Shown: positions 10,099 through 19,171, counted from the stretch's first letter. The stretch is DNA of 64,000 nucleotides from Caballeronia sp. GAFFF1 (GCF_023630705.1 NZ_JALQEM010000005.1:248001-312000); one strand, 5' to 3'. Numbers and translations are program-made. The notes: generated by a model from the sequence alone, not told the origin.

Positions 10099-11478
10099 CT
10101 ATTTCTGCGAAGCGGCGGCCTCTGTGGCGGCCTCTGTTTCCGGGTCCGGCACTTCGGGCGAAGGCGCGGCGGGATGCGCGAGCGGCGTCATGTAACGCTC
10201 CGACAGCGCCTCGTAGAGCGGCGGGGCGAACACGCGCGACACGCGGCTCGAAATAAGCGCGGTCGCCATCAGCGAGATGACGAGCGCGTGCCCGTTGATC
10301 ATCTCCATCACGATCACGAACGCGGTGATCGGCGATTGCGTGACGGCGGCGAGATAGCCGACCATCGCGAGCGCGATCAGCATGGGCAACTGCATGTCCG
10401 AGAACACCATGTGCAGAACGTTGCCGAAGCCCGCGCCGATGGACAGCGACGGCGCGAAAATCCCGCCCGGAATGCCGGGCAGATACGAGCCGATCATCGA
10501 AACCATCTTCAGGAGCGGATAGAACGCCGACAGATGCTCGCGTCCTTCCAGCAGGCCGCGCGCTTCCGCGTAGCCGCTGCCGAAGGTGTTGCCGCCCGAC
10601 ACGATGCCGACCGCCGCGATCACGAGCCCGCATAGCGCGGCGAACGCGACCGGCTGCGACGCATGGAGCTTGCGCAACGGCGCTGGAATCCACTTGCTCG
10701 TGTTGAGCAGCAGCCAGCAGAACACGCCGCCCGCGATGCCGGTGACGATCGCCGTGACGACGACGGCCACGGCCAGCACCTTCGGAAAATGCGCGCCGAC
10801 GTCGATGGTGCCGAAGTAGGTGTAGTTGCCGTTGAGCCCGAGCGCGACGATACCCGCGATGATGATGCCGGTAATGAGCACGCCGCTCGCGCGCACTTCG
10901 AAGCTGCGCGTGAGTTCCTCGATGGCGAACACGATGCCCGCGAGCGGCGTGTTGAACGCCGCGGACAATCCGGCCGCCGCGCCGGCGAGCACGAGCTGGC
11001 GTTCGATCAGCGAATTCGAGCGGGGATAGAAGCGCCGCATGTTGAACATGAGCGCCGCGCCGACCTGCACCGTCGGCCCTTCGCGACCGATGGTGAAGCC
11101 GCCGAGAATCGCGAGAAACGAAACGGCGATCTTGCTGGCGAGAATCTTGAGCGTGAGCAGCCGCCCGCCCGCCGCCGACGTCGGGCTATGCAGGACGGCG
11201 ATGACCTGCGGAATGCCGCTGCCTTCCGAGCCGCGGAAGAACGCGCGCGTTAGAAGCACGCAGAGCGCGGCGACCGCGGGCGTCACGATGAGCGGCAGCC
11301 ACGCATGTTCCGCGCGAAAGCCCATGAAGAGACCGTATCCCCAGTCGATGAGCCGCGCGTAATACACGGCGACGAGACCGACGAGAATCGCGCCCAGCCA
11401 GAAGATGCCGTAGCGGCGCCAGAGGCTGCGCGTTCGGCGCGTAGTGAGCGTTGAGAGGGAACGAAGCGCGCGGAGCAT
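10099..11478 (-). CDS. ClC-family chloride channel/transporter
   Basis: A 459-residue membrane protein with 10 or more hydrophobic segments and all three ClC signatures: GSGIPQV (chloride-binding serine), GREGPTVQVG (the gating glutamate) and GGIFAPSLSIGAGFG. The Glu-Glu pair in FAIEELTRSF matches the internal proton glutamate of bacterial Cl-/H+ antiporters, suggesting exchange rather than pure channel activity. The start is ATG 11478 (MLRALRSL); an upstream extension to 11619 is arginine-rich. The C-terminal 25 residues are acidic and Ala/Pro-rich, with no CBS domains. Confidence 0.92.
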   Translation of the reverse strand: MLRALRSLSTLTTRRTRSLWRRYGIFWLGAILVGLVAVYYARLIDWGYGLFMGFRAEHAWLPLIVTPAVAALCVLLTRAFFRGSEGSGIPQVIAVLHSPTSAAGGRLLTLKILASKIAVSFLAILGGFTIGREGPTVQVGAALMFNMRRFYPRSNSLIERQLVLAGAAAGLSAAFNTPLAGIVFAIEELTRSFEVRASGVLITGIIIAGIVALGLNGNYTYFGTIDVGAHFPKVLAVAVVVTAIVTGIAGGVFCWLLLNTSKWIPAPLRKLHASQPVAFAALCGLVIAAVGIVSGGNTFGSGYAEARGLLEGREHLSAFYPLLKMVSMIGSYLPGIPGGIFAPSLSIGAGFGNVLHMVFSDMQLPMLIALAMVGYLAAVTQSPITAFVIVMEMINGHALVISLMATALISSRVSRVFAPPLYEALSERYMTPLAHPAAPSPEVPDPETEAATEAAASQK

Positions 11479-11740
11479 GCGAAGGCCGTCGGCAAAGCGC
11501 CGATTATAACGACGATCCCAAAACGCATTTCGCGTCCCCGGACCGATGACAGAAAGCAGGCGCGGAAAAAAGAACAGGCGCGAGGCTTTCGCCAGGCGCC
11601 CAGGAAACGCTCCTATCAATCAGGAGCGGAGAGGAGAAGAGAGCCGGGCGCGCCACAATGAGCGACGCGAACGGCAATTACAACCTCGGACCGCGCCCGC
11701 TCGCCAGAGTTCAGAGAAATCGAAAGTAGTCCACAAAAAA

Positions 11741-11920
11741 TCAGGCTGTCAGCATTTCGAAAGCGACGACCGCCGCGATCGCGCCCAGGTTGGCGAGGAG
11801 CGCCTCGCATACGACGCCGCGCCACGTCGCGGGCCGAAACCTGATCGCGAGCAGCAACGCGACCGAGAGCGCGATGGCGATCATCGCGACGAGATGGGAG
11901 CTGGTCAGGTGGAGGGACAT
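11741..11920 (-). CDS. Small single-domain membrane protein (59 aa)
   Basis: Read directly from the minus strand: ATG at 11920 and TGA at 11741-11743, 59 codons. The protein begins MSLHLTSSHLV and has two hydrophobic stretches, about residues 10-26 (VAMIAIALSVALLLAIR) and 41-57 (ALLANLGAIAAVVAF), so it probably spans the inner membrane twice. GAGAAC lies about six bases upstream of the start. Third codon positions are mostly G or C, like neighbouring real genes. I do not recognise a named family. Confidence 0.5.
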   Translation of the reverse strand: MSLHLTSSHLVAMIAIALSVALLLAIRFRPATWRGVVCEALLANLGAIAAVVAFEMLTA

Positions 11921-12154
11921 GATGTTCTCGATGCAAGTCCGTTGTTGTCCAGGATCGGTCGAACCGGGCGCGGCGAAACCGGCGAAAAAGCCATGTCGCC
12001 GCCAGCTTGCCGACCCTCTGCCGGTGTTACCTTGAAAGTACGTACCTGATTACGTTGCCACGGGAATTTTGTTTCGACGCTAGGTACAAACCCCGTATGC
12101 GCGCGATCGCTTCCGACAGGCGCGCCCGACCGCAGTCCGAGGAGCATTCGACAG

Positions 12155-13342
12155 ATGACTTCCCCGCCGGCACGTTCGCTCGAAGTCGATTTCTTTCGGG
12201 GAATCGTGCTTCTGATCATCGCGGTGGACCACATATCGGGAAGCGTGCTGTCGCGCTTCACGCTGCATCAGTACGCCTTTTGCGATTCTGCGGAAGTGTT
12301 CGTCTTTCTGGGCGGTTACGCGTCGGCGGCGGCTTACACGGCGCTTGCGACGCGCCGGAGTGATTCAGCCGCTCGCCGTCGCTTTTTCCGGCGAAGCTGG
12401 GAAATCTACCGCGCGTATCTGCTGACGGCGGTCTTGATGCTCATCGGCGGGGCCCTGCTGATGCTGCTCCGCATCGATTCGCCGATGCTCCAGTACACCG
12501 AATGGCCGGCGTTTCTCGCCCGTCCGTTCAGCCTGCTCTTCGATGTCGCGCTGCTGCGGCAGCAGCCGTATCTGTCGTCGGTCCTGCCGATGTATTCGCT
12601 TTTCGCGCTCGCCGTGCCGGTCGTGGTGCCGCTCGCCGCGCGCAGGCCCGTCGTCGCCATGTTCGGCAGCCTTCTCCTTTGGCTCGCGGCCACGCCGCTT
12701 GCGAACGCGCTTCCGGCTTCCTATGCGCAGGCGTGGTCCTTCAATCCGTTCGCGTGGCAGTTGATGTTCGTGACCGGCGTGCTCGCGCGTGTGCAGCCGA
12801 TCAGCGACGACTTTCACGCGGGCCGCGTCGCCCGGGCGCTGACTTGCCTGGCGGTTGCGTTCGCGCTGACTTTTGCTTTCGCGAAGCTCTTTCTCGAAAC
12901 GCAGGCGCCGCCCGGATACATGAAGCAGAACCTTGCGACGCTGCGCATCGTGAGCTTCGGCGCAGTGGCCTGGATCATCGCGCGCGCGGTCTACGCGGGC
13001 TGGATCGGCACGCTCGCTCGTCGGTTTCCGGGCATCGTGACGGTCGGGCAGCAGGGACTCGTATGCTTCATCGCGGGCGCGGCGGTTTCGCTCCTGCTGG
13101 ATTCGGCGTTGCGCGCGATGGGCGTCGAGAACCTCGGGCGGTATCCGTCGCACTGGCTGGCGGGGATCGTCGCGGATGCGATCGCCGTCGGCTTTCTGCT
13201 GTGGCTCGCGCGGTTCTGGGCGGAGCGCAAAGCGGCGAGAGCAGCCAAGGCGGCGCGCGTCGGGCACGCGACAGCGCAGCCTCGTGCCGCCATGAATCGA
13301 CGGCCCGTTCCCGCGCATGCGGTCAAACGGTGCGATCGGTGA
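12155..13342 (+). CDS. OpgC-family membrane acyltransferase
   Basis: A 395-residue protein with about ten membrane segments. The opening motif, RSLEVDFFRGIVLLIIAVDHISG, is the hallmark of the OpgC family, and FLGGYASAAAY follows in the next segment. OpgC proteins succinylate osmoregulated periplasmic glucans using a membrane-embedded acyltransferase fold. No opgG or opgH is in the window, so the acceptor here is uncertain. The C-terminal 45 residues are basic and probably cytoplasmic. It stands alone between minus-strand genes. Confidence 0.8.
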   Translation: MTSPPARSLEVDFFRGIVLLIIAVDHISGSVLSRFTLHQYAFCDSAEVFVFLGGYASAAAYTALATRRSDSAARRRFFRRSWEIYRAYLLTAVLMLIGGALLMLLRIDSPMLQYTEWPAFLARPFSLLFDVALLRQQPYLSSVLPMYSLFALAVPVVVPLAARRPVVAMFGSLLLWLAATPLANALPASYAQAWSFNPFAWQLMFVTGVLARVQPISDDFHAGRVARALTCLAVAFALTFAFAKLFLETQAPPGYMKQNLATLRIVSFGAVAWIIARAVYAGWIGTLARRFPGIVTVGQQGLVCFIAGAAVSLLLDSALRAMGVENLGRYPSHWLAGIVADAIAVGFLLWLARFWAERKAARAAKAARVGHATAQPRAAMNRRPVPAHAVKRCDR

Positions 13343-13569
13343 GCGCGGCCGTGCGTGGCCGCTCGTCGTCGTCGCGGGGACTGGCGGGATGTCCCCGATA
13401 CGGCGACTACGAGCGACCGAGCCGTTTTCATTCGGGTACGTCTTTGCGCTGACGAGCGCGCCACCTAAGACACCGCGACGGTACCCGAACGCTTCTCAAT
13501 GATTGCTGGGCAGGCCGGCCGTTCGCGATTCAGCGCGTCATCGCACGCACGCGCGCGCCTGCGGCGCCC

Positions 13570-14874
13570 TCATTCCATCACGATGTCGCGCGTCTCCCGC
13601 ATGGCGAGCACCGCAAGCAGGCTGACCGCCGCTGCCGCCGACACGTACCCGCCGACCCACGCCAGCCCGCCGCGATTGGCGAGCAATTGCGCGATATACG
13701 GCGCGACCGACGCGCCCAGAATCCCGCCGAGGTTGTAGGCGACGCCCGCCCCGGTGTAGCGCACGTTCGTCGGGAAAAGCTCGGGAAGGAGCGCGCCCAT
13801 CGGTGCGAACGTCGCGCCCATCAGGAACAGCTCGATTGTGAGAAAGAGCGCCACGTAAGCCGTATTGCCGCTGCCGAGCAGCGGAGACATCGCGAAACCG
13901 GACAGAATCGCCGCGATGCAACTCACGATCAGCACCGGCTTGCGGCCGAACCGGTCGCTGGCGATGGCCGAGATCGGCGTGGCGATCGCCATGAACAGCA
14001 CCGCGAAGCAGAGCAGGCCGAGGAACTTCTCGCGCGAAAAGTGCAGCGTTGCGACGCCATACGACAACGAAAACACCGTCGAGATGTAAAAGAGCGTGTA
14101 GCAGACGACCATCGCGAGCGCGCCCAGCAGCGTCGGCGCGAGATAGCGGCTGAACAGCGTCGCAATCGGCACCTTCACGCGCTCGTGACGCTCCAGCGCG
14201 GCGCGAAACGCGGGCGTCTCGGCAATTTTCAGTCGCACGTAGAGGCCGAGCGCCACCAGCACCGCGCTGACGAGAAACGGCACGCGCCAGCCCCAGCTGC
14301 GAAACTGCTCGTCCGACAGCGAGAGCGCGAGGCCGAAGAAGAGACCGTTCGACGCCAGAAATCCGACCGACGGCCCGAGTTGCGGGAACATCCCGAACAG
14401 GCCGCGCTTGCCTTGCGGCGCGTATTCGGTGGCGAGCAGCGCCGCGCCGCCCCATTCGCCGCCGAGCCCGATGCCCTGCCCGAAGCGCAGGATGCACAGC
14501 AGCACGGGCGCTAGGCTGCCAATCGACGCGTAGCCGGGAACGAAGCCGATGAGCGTCGTTGAGAGACCCATCACCAGCAACGACGCGACGAGCGTCGATT
14601 TGCGGCCGACGCGGTCGCCGAAATGCCCGAACAGGAACGAGCCGACCGGCCGCGCGAGAAAAGCGATGCCGAAGGTCACGAACGCGGACAACGCCTGTGC
14701 GGCGGGCGACCCGTGCGGAAAGAACACCGGCCCGATGACGAGCGCGGCGGCGGTCGCGTAGACGTAGAAGTCGTAGAACTCGATCGCGGTGCCGATGAAA
14801 CTCGCGAAGATCACGCGCGACGTGCTTTGGGCTTTGTCGCCGGGCTTGGCGGCGGAAAGCGAGGGTGATGACAT
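13570..14874 (-). CDS. MFS transporter, metabolite:H+ symporter (MHS) type
   Basis: A 434-residue, 12-helix major-facilitator protein. Typical MHS features are the FIGTAIEFYDFYVYATAAALV start of helix 1, the loop 2-3 motif GHFGDRVGRKSTLV, and RFGQGIGLGGEWGGAALLATEYAP in helix 4. The second half repeats the loop motif as SDRFGRKPVL. The branch includes ShiA, ProP and KgtP, so the substrate is probably an organic acid or zwitterion; it cannot be fixed. The start is ATG 14874 with GGAG about seven bases upstream. It stands alone, so I infer its own promoter in 14875-15163. Confidence 0.9.
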   Translation of the reverse strand: MSSPSLSAAKPGDKAQSTSRVIFASFIGTAIEFYDFYVYATAAALVIGPVFFPHGSPAAQALSAFVTFGIAFLARPVGSFLFGHFGDRVGRKSTLVASLLVMGLSTTLIGFVPGYASIGSLAPVLLCILRFGQGIGLGGEWGGAALLATEYAPQGKRGLFGMFPQLGPSVGFLASNGLFFGLALSLSDEQFRSWGWRVPFLVSAVLVALGLYVRLKIAETPAFRAALERHERVKVPIATLFSRYLAPTLLGALAMVVCYTLFYISTVFSLSYGVATLHFSREKFLGLLCFAVLFMAIATPISAIASDRFGRKPVLIVSCIAAILSGFAMSPLLGSGNTAYVALFLTIELFLMGATFAPMGALLPELFPTNVRYTGAGVAYNLGGILGASVAPYIAQLLANRGGLAWVGGYVSAAAAVSLLAVLAMRETRDIVME

Positions 14875-15163
14875 GCTGTCTCCGTTTATAGCGTTGTAGT
14901 GTCTTTTGCTGCGCTCGCACTCGCGGGACGTGCCCGATGGGCGCTGCGTCGCGCGTGTGGGAAATCGGGCGCGATGGCTCGGGCTCGCGCGAGGCGTGGT
15001 GCGCGAGGCAGGCGCGGGCGGCCATGCTTGGAGGCGCTTCGCACGGCGCGCGGGGTAAGCGCGTGGCGAAGGCCGGGCCGGTGTGGAACCGGCAAGGGAT
15101 GCCAAAAATTATAACGATCGTGTCCGGCGAGCGCCAATCTGCACCAACGTACGCCGGTCCGCG

Positions 15164-15661
15164 CTAGTCGATGCTCGTCGCTTGCGGCGAGTGCGACGTC
15201 TGGAGCTGGAACTGTCCGTTGTCGTTGAACATCCATCCTTCGAACAACTCGACCTGGCCTTTGCCGTTCAGAAGGCGGGCGGGTGGCGCAGGCAGCGGGG
15301 CGGAACGGCGCAGGGAGGCGAGCGCGGTGGCTTCGGCTTCGTCGTCGCCGTTGGTCCGATACACCGACGATTGCACGAGACGCCCGCTACGGTCTACCGT
15401 GAACGCGACGAGCACGAAGGACCGCAGCATCGCCTGGGGCGTGCCATGCAGCACGAGCGACGGATTGCGCTCGAAGATTCTCTCCGCGATGCGCGCCTTG
15501 TACTGATCGAGCGTCAGCCCGGGCGCCGGCGACGGCGCGGCGGCGCGCGCCTGAACGACGCTCGGCGGCGGCGTGAACGTGCAGGCGGTCGTCGCGAGGA
15601 TCAGCGCGATGCCGAGCCAGGCGGCGGCGATCCGAACGGGCGATGCAAACGTCGCGATCAT
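15164..15661 (-). CDS. Exported TonB-C-terminal-like protein
   Basis: A 165-residue protein starting at ATG 15661. Residues 1-27 are a signal sequence ending ATTAC; Cys27 could be lipidated, but the box is weak. A proline/alanine-rich stretch (about 30-50) precedes a compact domain whose second half (AFTVDRSGRLVQSSVYRTNGD, then ALASLRRSAPLPAPP) has the pattern of the TonB/TolA C-terminal fold. It lacks an N-terminal transmembrane anchor with an ExbD-type motif, so it is probably a periplasmic relative rather than a true energy transducer. No exbBD is nearby. Confidence 0.65.
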   Translation of the reverse strand: MIATFASPVRIAAAWLGIALILATTACTFTPPPSVVQARAAAPSPAPGLTLDQYKARIAERIFERNPSLVLHGTPQAMLRSFVLVAFTVDRSGRLVQSSVYRTNGDDEAEATALASLRRSAPLPAPPARLLNGKGQVELFEGWMFNDNGQFQLQTSHSPQATSID

Positions 15662-15794
15662 GATTCGTGAGGACGAGTGGCGCGCGGGGCGATACTCAAA
15701 TAGTAGCCGCTGCTGGAGCCGCCCGGTATTAGCGCTTTCCGGGTGCGCGTCTTGCTCCGCCACTCAGATACTTCGAACGTACAAGGAGGGAGCC

Positions 15795-15953
15795 ATGACT
15801 GGTGAAACGAATCGTCCCGACGACGCGCAGCCTGCCGAACACAGCGATAACGAGAAAAGCAAGCTGCCCGAGCGTGACGATCAGGGGCGCAAGCAGGCGC
15901 CGCACGACAACCCGGGCCAGCAGCCCGGCGAGGGCGAGCCCCCCGTGGGTTGA
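15795..15953 (+). CDS. Small hydrophilic protein (52 aa)
   Basis: ATG 15795 is preceded by AAGGAGGG, a near-perfect ribosome site, which decides the start. The 52-residue product (MTGETNRPDDAQ...) has no hydrophobic segment and is rich in Asp, Glu, Pro, Gln and Lys, so it is probably disordered. I know no function. It is divergent from the TonB-like gene and convergent with the next small exported protein. Confidence 0.65.
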   Translation: MTGETNRPDDAQPAEHSDNEKSKLPERDDQGRKQAPHDNPGQQPGEGEPPVG

Positions 15954-15971
15954 GCGCGGTCGCGCGCCGGG

Positions 15972-16283
15972 CTAGTCGGAGTAGGGCTTGACGAGCTCGG
16001 CGCAATGCGGCGGCGACGTCGGACGCGTTGCTGCGCGCGTTTCGACGCAGCGGTAAACGCTGTTCGTCTTCTGCAGGATGTACGTGTTCTCGGGCGACGC
16101 CGGGCTGGGCGCGGGCGCGCTCGCGCTCGTCATCGCGACGATGGCGTAGCCGTTTTGGACGAGATCGAAAAGTGTGGCGTCGGCGCGGCGCCATTGGGCG
16201 TTAGGCAATGCGTCCGCCTGCGCCGACGCTTCGCCGCAGCAGGCAAGCGCCAACAGAAGGGGGATGCTGCGAGTGCGGTGCAT
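15972..16283 (-). CDS. Small exported protein of unknown function (103 aa)
   Basis: ATG 16283 with GGAG about ten bases upstream. Residues 1-21 form a signal peptide (RSIPLLLALACCGEASA). The mature part has about 80 residues with two cysteines (YRCVETR and PPHCAELV) that could form a disulphide. No family recognised. It is the last gene before the accessory patch that reaches to tRNA-Ser(TGA). Confidence 0.65.
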   Translation of the reverse strand: MHRTRSIPLLLALACCGEASAQADALPNAQWRRADATLFDLVQNGYAIVAMTSASAPAPSPASPENTYILQKTNSVYRCVETRAATRPTSPPHCAELVKPYSD

Positions 16284-16372
16284 CGGGAGGGTCTCCGCGC
16301 TGAGTCGTGAGCGCGGTTAGATGCGGTAGCGGGCGCGGCGTTCAATTGGTGCTGCGAACAGACCGTGGCGGC

Positions 16373-16400
16373 GAAAAAAAAGCCTCGCGCTCGGCGAGGC
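16373..16400 (-). terminator. Rho-independent terminator (minus strand) without an obvious gene
   Basis: Read on the minus strand, GCCTCGCC-GAGC-GCGAGGC is followed by a run of eight T. It terminates minus-strand transcripts coming from above 16400, where I see no convincing minus-strand gene before tRNA-Ser(TGA) at 19172. It may be the original terminator of that tRNA, now displaced. Confidence 0.7.
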
Positions 16401-16403
16401 CCA

Positions 16404-17196
16404 AGCCAACCTACCATTGAAGGCTCCCGTCACGCGGATACGGGGGAACGCGTGAAGAAGCTTTGCGACGATACTTGGCAGGCGATTGCGGCGCAATGCG
16501 GTTTGTCTGAATGTTGAGGTAGCTCTTGATGCGGTCGACATTCGCGGAGCAACGCAAGCAAAGCGGCGCGCTTGCTCGTCAATTCTAGTGACACAGTTTC
16601 GCGGCTTCGCGGCATGCGCAATCTCTGACGCTCGAGGCGCTTCTGTATCGGTTGCCAGATGCCTGCCGCACCGGCAATCATCAAAGAGGGAACGCGGCCG
16701 CAGCTCAAAGGGCTTGCTTGATCCATAAGGTCGCGCCGGTCAGACCAAAGCGAAAGAGGCAGACCGTATCGCGCTGCCAGGGTCCATGCTCCGCGCCCAA
16801 GGATCGACTGAAAAGAGCGGAAACTAGAGAAGACGTGTCTCTTTCGGTCGTCATGCGGACAGATCTGATCACGGGATGATTCTCGCGTCATTGCTTTGTC
16901 ACGTCGAAGCAAGAAGCGATACGCTGAGGCGTCGCTGAGTCGCCCATCTCCGCGGTGGATCCAGCAGTTGAAAAGAGCATCTGACGTGAACCCTAGCCTT
17001 TGTCGGGCGAAAAAGTCGAAGCGGCGTGTCACCGCACTTGCAAGAACCGTGGACCACTGTCCGCTAGGGAAAGCACTCGTGTTTCAGAAGAATGAGGAGA
17101 CATGTCGTTTCCCGGGTGGGACCGACCCGCAAGCGGTTAAACTCTCGCGCGTCGCGCCGTGTTTTTCACGCGCGGCTCGGTTAGGAGGACGAGACA
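16404..17196. other. Gene-poor, probably decayed accessory DNA
   Basis: No convincing gene in about 790 bases. The longest frame (minus, 16430-17032, 200 codons) gives an arginine/serine-rich sequence without a ribosome site or the usual codon bias. One short stretch on that frame (RYGLPLSLWSDRRD) faintly resembles the integrase core of some transposases, but nothing around it supports a transposase. The stretch is less GC-rich than its flanks. I read it as remnants, with the promoter of the 17197 gene near its right end. Confidence 0.4.
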
Positions 17197-17970
17197 ATGC
17201 GAAACGGCATCAGACCACGAAGGGGAGCTTTGACGGTGTTACGCCGTCAGGACGTCGAATACCGGACCGCTGACGAAAGGCAGCAGGCGAAGCATGCCGC
17301 GCGGGCCTTCCTCTCGAACAAACTCGACTGGAGCGGCGACGAGCAATTTCTGGAAGGGGCGCGCGGTCTTCTTGACATTAGCGAACCTGACGCGGCGAAC
17401 CTGCGATGGAAGATCGAGCGCGCCATTGAAACGGGTGAGCTGGTGACCGTTCTAGACGCACCGATCAAGCCGGCCCCGGATCGCCCGCGCGGGGGCGGTC
17501 AATCCGACGGCGCGCCCCGTTCTCTCGCATCAGGGCCGACGTTCACGCCGTCGCAGCTTTTCAACCGCGCGGCAAGCGCATTGCCCGCCGTCACGTCGTT
17601 CGTTACGCCAGCGATGCGGCAGCTAACCGCTGCCGATGGCCCCGCCATATGGTTGGCCACTCCGGGCGACATCCTGCCGGACGGATCTATAGCAGCGCCG
17701 GTCCCGAAGTCCTTGTTCGCAGACGTACAGCCATTCGAGTATGTCGCCGATGACCTTAGCGGCGATATCGACGAACTCGCGGCCAGCACGAACAATCCGC
17801 GCTTTGCGGCAAAAATGCTTGGGTACTCAAGCCAGAAGTTCCGCGAGATGGTTCACCGCTTCAAATCCACGAACGGAATTGGCGCGGACGATGATTTGCT
17901 TTGGCACGACAACGGTGATGTTTATCTTGACGGCGATTACATCGACAACTTTCACGATTACCAGAACTGA
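17197..17970 (+). CDS. Toxin-like protein with a polymorphic-toxin-type C-terminus
   Basis: A 257-residue protein, ATG 17197 after AGGAGG. Three parts are visible: residues 15-90, a helical region (DVEYRTADERQQ, LSNKLDWSGDEQFLEGA); 91-180, a low-complexity Pro/Gly/Ala linker; and 199-257, a compact domain (NNPRFAAKMLGY, FREMVHRFKSTNG, then WHDNGDVYLDG and IDNFHDY at the end). From memory, the last domain resembles C-terminal modules of polymorphic toxins in Burkholderia; I cannot verify the family or activity. It has no signal peptide, PAAR or VgrG part. A DUF4279 immunity-type gene follows nine bases later, the usual order of an effector and its immunity gene. Effector function is inference. 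Confidence 0.5.
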   Translation: MRNGIRPRRGALTVLRRQDVEYRTADERQQAKHAARAFLSNKLDWSGDEQFLEGARGLLDISEPDAANLRWKIERAIETGELVTVLDAPIKPAPDRPRGGGQSDGAPRSLASGPTFTPSQLFNRAASALPAVTSFVTPAMRQLTAADGPAIWLATPGDILPDGSIAAPVPKSLFADVQPFEYVADDLSGDIDELAASTNNPRFAAKMLGYSSQKFREMVHRFKSTNGIGADDDLLWHDNGDVYLDGDYIDNFHDYQN

Positions 17971-17979
17971 GCGAGAGGC

Positions 17980-18396
17980 ATGAATAAGAGTCCTCGGCTG
18001 GCCCATGCCAGCTTCATCATAACGGGCGATGGTGTCGTGCCCGATTTCTGGACGAGCTATTTCGGCGTGCAGCCCGCTATTGCGGTGAGAAAAGGTGATC
18101 CGATTCGAAGGGCGCGCGGGACGGTAACGGCGCAGCGCCGAACCGGCGTTTGGGGCGTCAGCAGTGAATCGGCAGTCGCTAGCGACCAACTTTCGCCGCA
18201 TCTAAGATATCTGAAAAGCAGTCTTGGCCTTCCGCGTGCAGACCTTCGCGCGCTCGTCGAGCAGGCGGGCGCGAAAATGCGGTTCTTCTGCTTCTGGGTG
18301 AATGATTCCGGCGACCGAATTCCGGACGTGCCGCCCGATATTCAATCGATGATGGATGCACTCGGCGGAACCATTGAGATCGATGAGTACCAGTGA
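17980..18396 (+). CDS. DUF4279-family protein, putative immunity protein
   Basis: A 138-residue protein, ATG 17980 with GAGAGG upstream. The DUF4279 pattern is clear: HASFIITGDGVVPDFWTSYFG at the N-terminus, RKGDP near 37-41, RRTGVWGVSSES around 53-64, HLRYLKSSLGLPRADLRALV in the middle, and MRFFCFWVNDSGDRIPDVPPD before a final TIEIDEY strand. Members of this family often sit behind toxin modules as immunity proteins. It is cytosolic, with no signal. It lies nine bases after the toxin-like gene, and a broken second copy follows at 18487. Confidence 0.7.
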   Translation: MNKSPRLAHASFIITGDGVVPDFWTSYFGVQPAIAVRKGDPIRRARGTVTAQRRTGVWGVSSESAVASDQLSPHLRYLKSSLGLPRADLRALVEQAGAKMRFFCFWVNDSGDRIPDVPPDIQSMMDALGGTIEIDEYQ

Positions 18397-18486
18397 AAGA
18401 TTCTCGCCGCTGCCTGCGGTGGAGTCGTCCGCGGCACGCGACGCCTGTATGGCCGTCGCGAATCTGATCGTGAGGCGGGCCAGAGC

Positions 18487-18890
18487 ATGAACGCGCGCCG
18501 TTTGGCCTATGCGTCGTTTCAAAAATTCATCAAGACGTAAAGCCGCCTTTTCGGAGTGTCGCCTTCGACGACCGGAGCAAAGGGACAGCCCCGTTCAACC
18601 CAATTGGCCCGCAAGAGCGCCTTCTCGTGGCGCCAAGGAATCTGAAGCATTTCCAGCAACGGCATGGTGTCTAGCGACTACCTCTCGCCGCACCTGCGCT
18701 GTCTCGTCAGCCTTCTCGCTCTTCCTCGTGCCGATCTGCGCGCACAGATTGAGCGGCAACACGCGAAGGTTCGGTTCTTCCTGCGATTGGAACAGCGCGG
18801 ACGGAAACCGAGTGCCCGACGTGCCGCCGGATATTCGAAGGATGGCTGACGCAGAGCGAATTCGATATTGATATTGACGAATATCGGTGA
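18487..18890 (+). pseudogene. Degenerate second copy of the DUF4279 gene
   Basis: Pieces of the preceding gene reappear in order but in different frames. MNARRLAYASF at 18487 matches MNKSPRLAHASF. RLFGVSPSTTGAKG near 18545 matches YFGVQPAIAVRKG. SSDYLSPHLRCLVSLLALPRADLRA near 18667 matches the HLRYLKSSLGLPRADLRA region. GNRVPDVPPDIRRM near 18800 matches GDRIPDVPPDIQSM. FDIDIDEYR and a stop at 18888-18890 match the C-terminus. A stop early in the first frame plus at least two shifts make it non-functional. It is a tandem duplicate that has decayed. Confidence 0.8.
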
Positions 18891-19171
18891 CAGGGTCGGT
18901 CGACGCCTGCGGTAGTTCCGTCCGCCGGCGCCCCGGCGCGTGAACCTCGGTCAGGGGAGGCAAGCGCGGCCGCTCACCATGCCGGCGCGCGGTATTGCCG
19001 AAGGACATGCGAGTTCCCGTTGTCGAATGTAAGCAACGGATCGGCGTGTGCGTGTCCAGCGAAGCGCTCGAAATCGGCGGCGGCTTCAAACGCGCTTCGG
19101 GCTAAAAGCCTTATCTGACGGGCGTTTCGGGGATCGATTCAAACGGAAGGGGACCAGCGCGGACAGGAGAT

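Noticed and set aside
16430..17032. 200-codon minus-strand frame in the accessory patch
   Set aside because: No ribosome site, odd composition and no family; the faint integrase-like GLP..LWSD stretch is too short to call a transposase.
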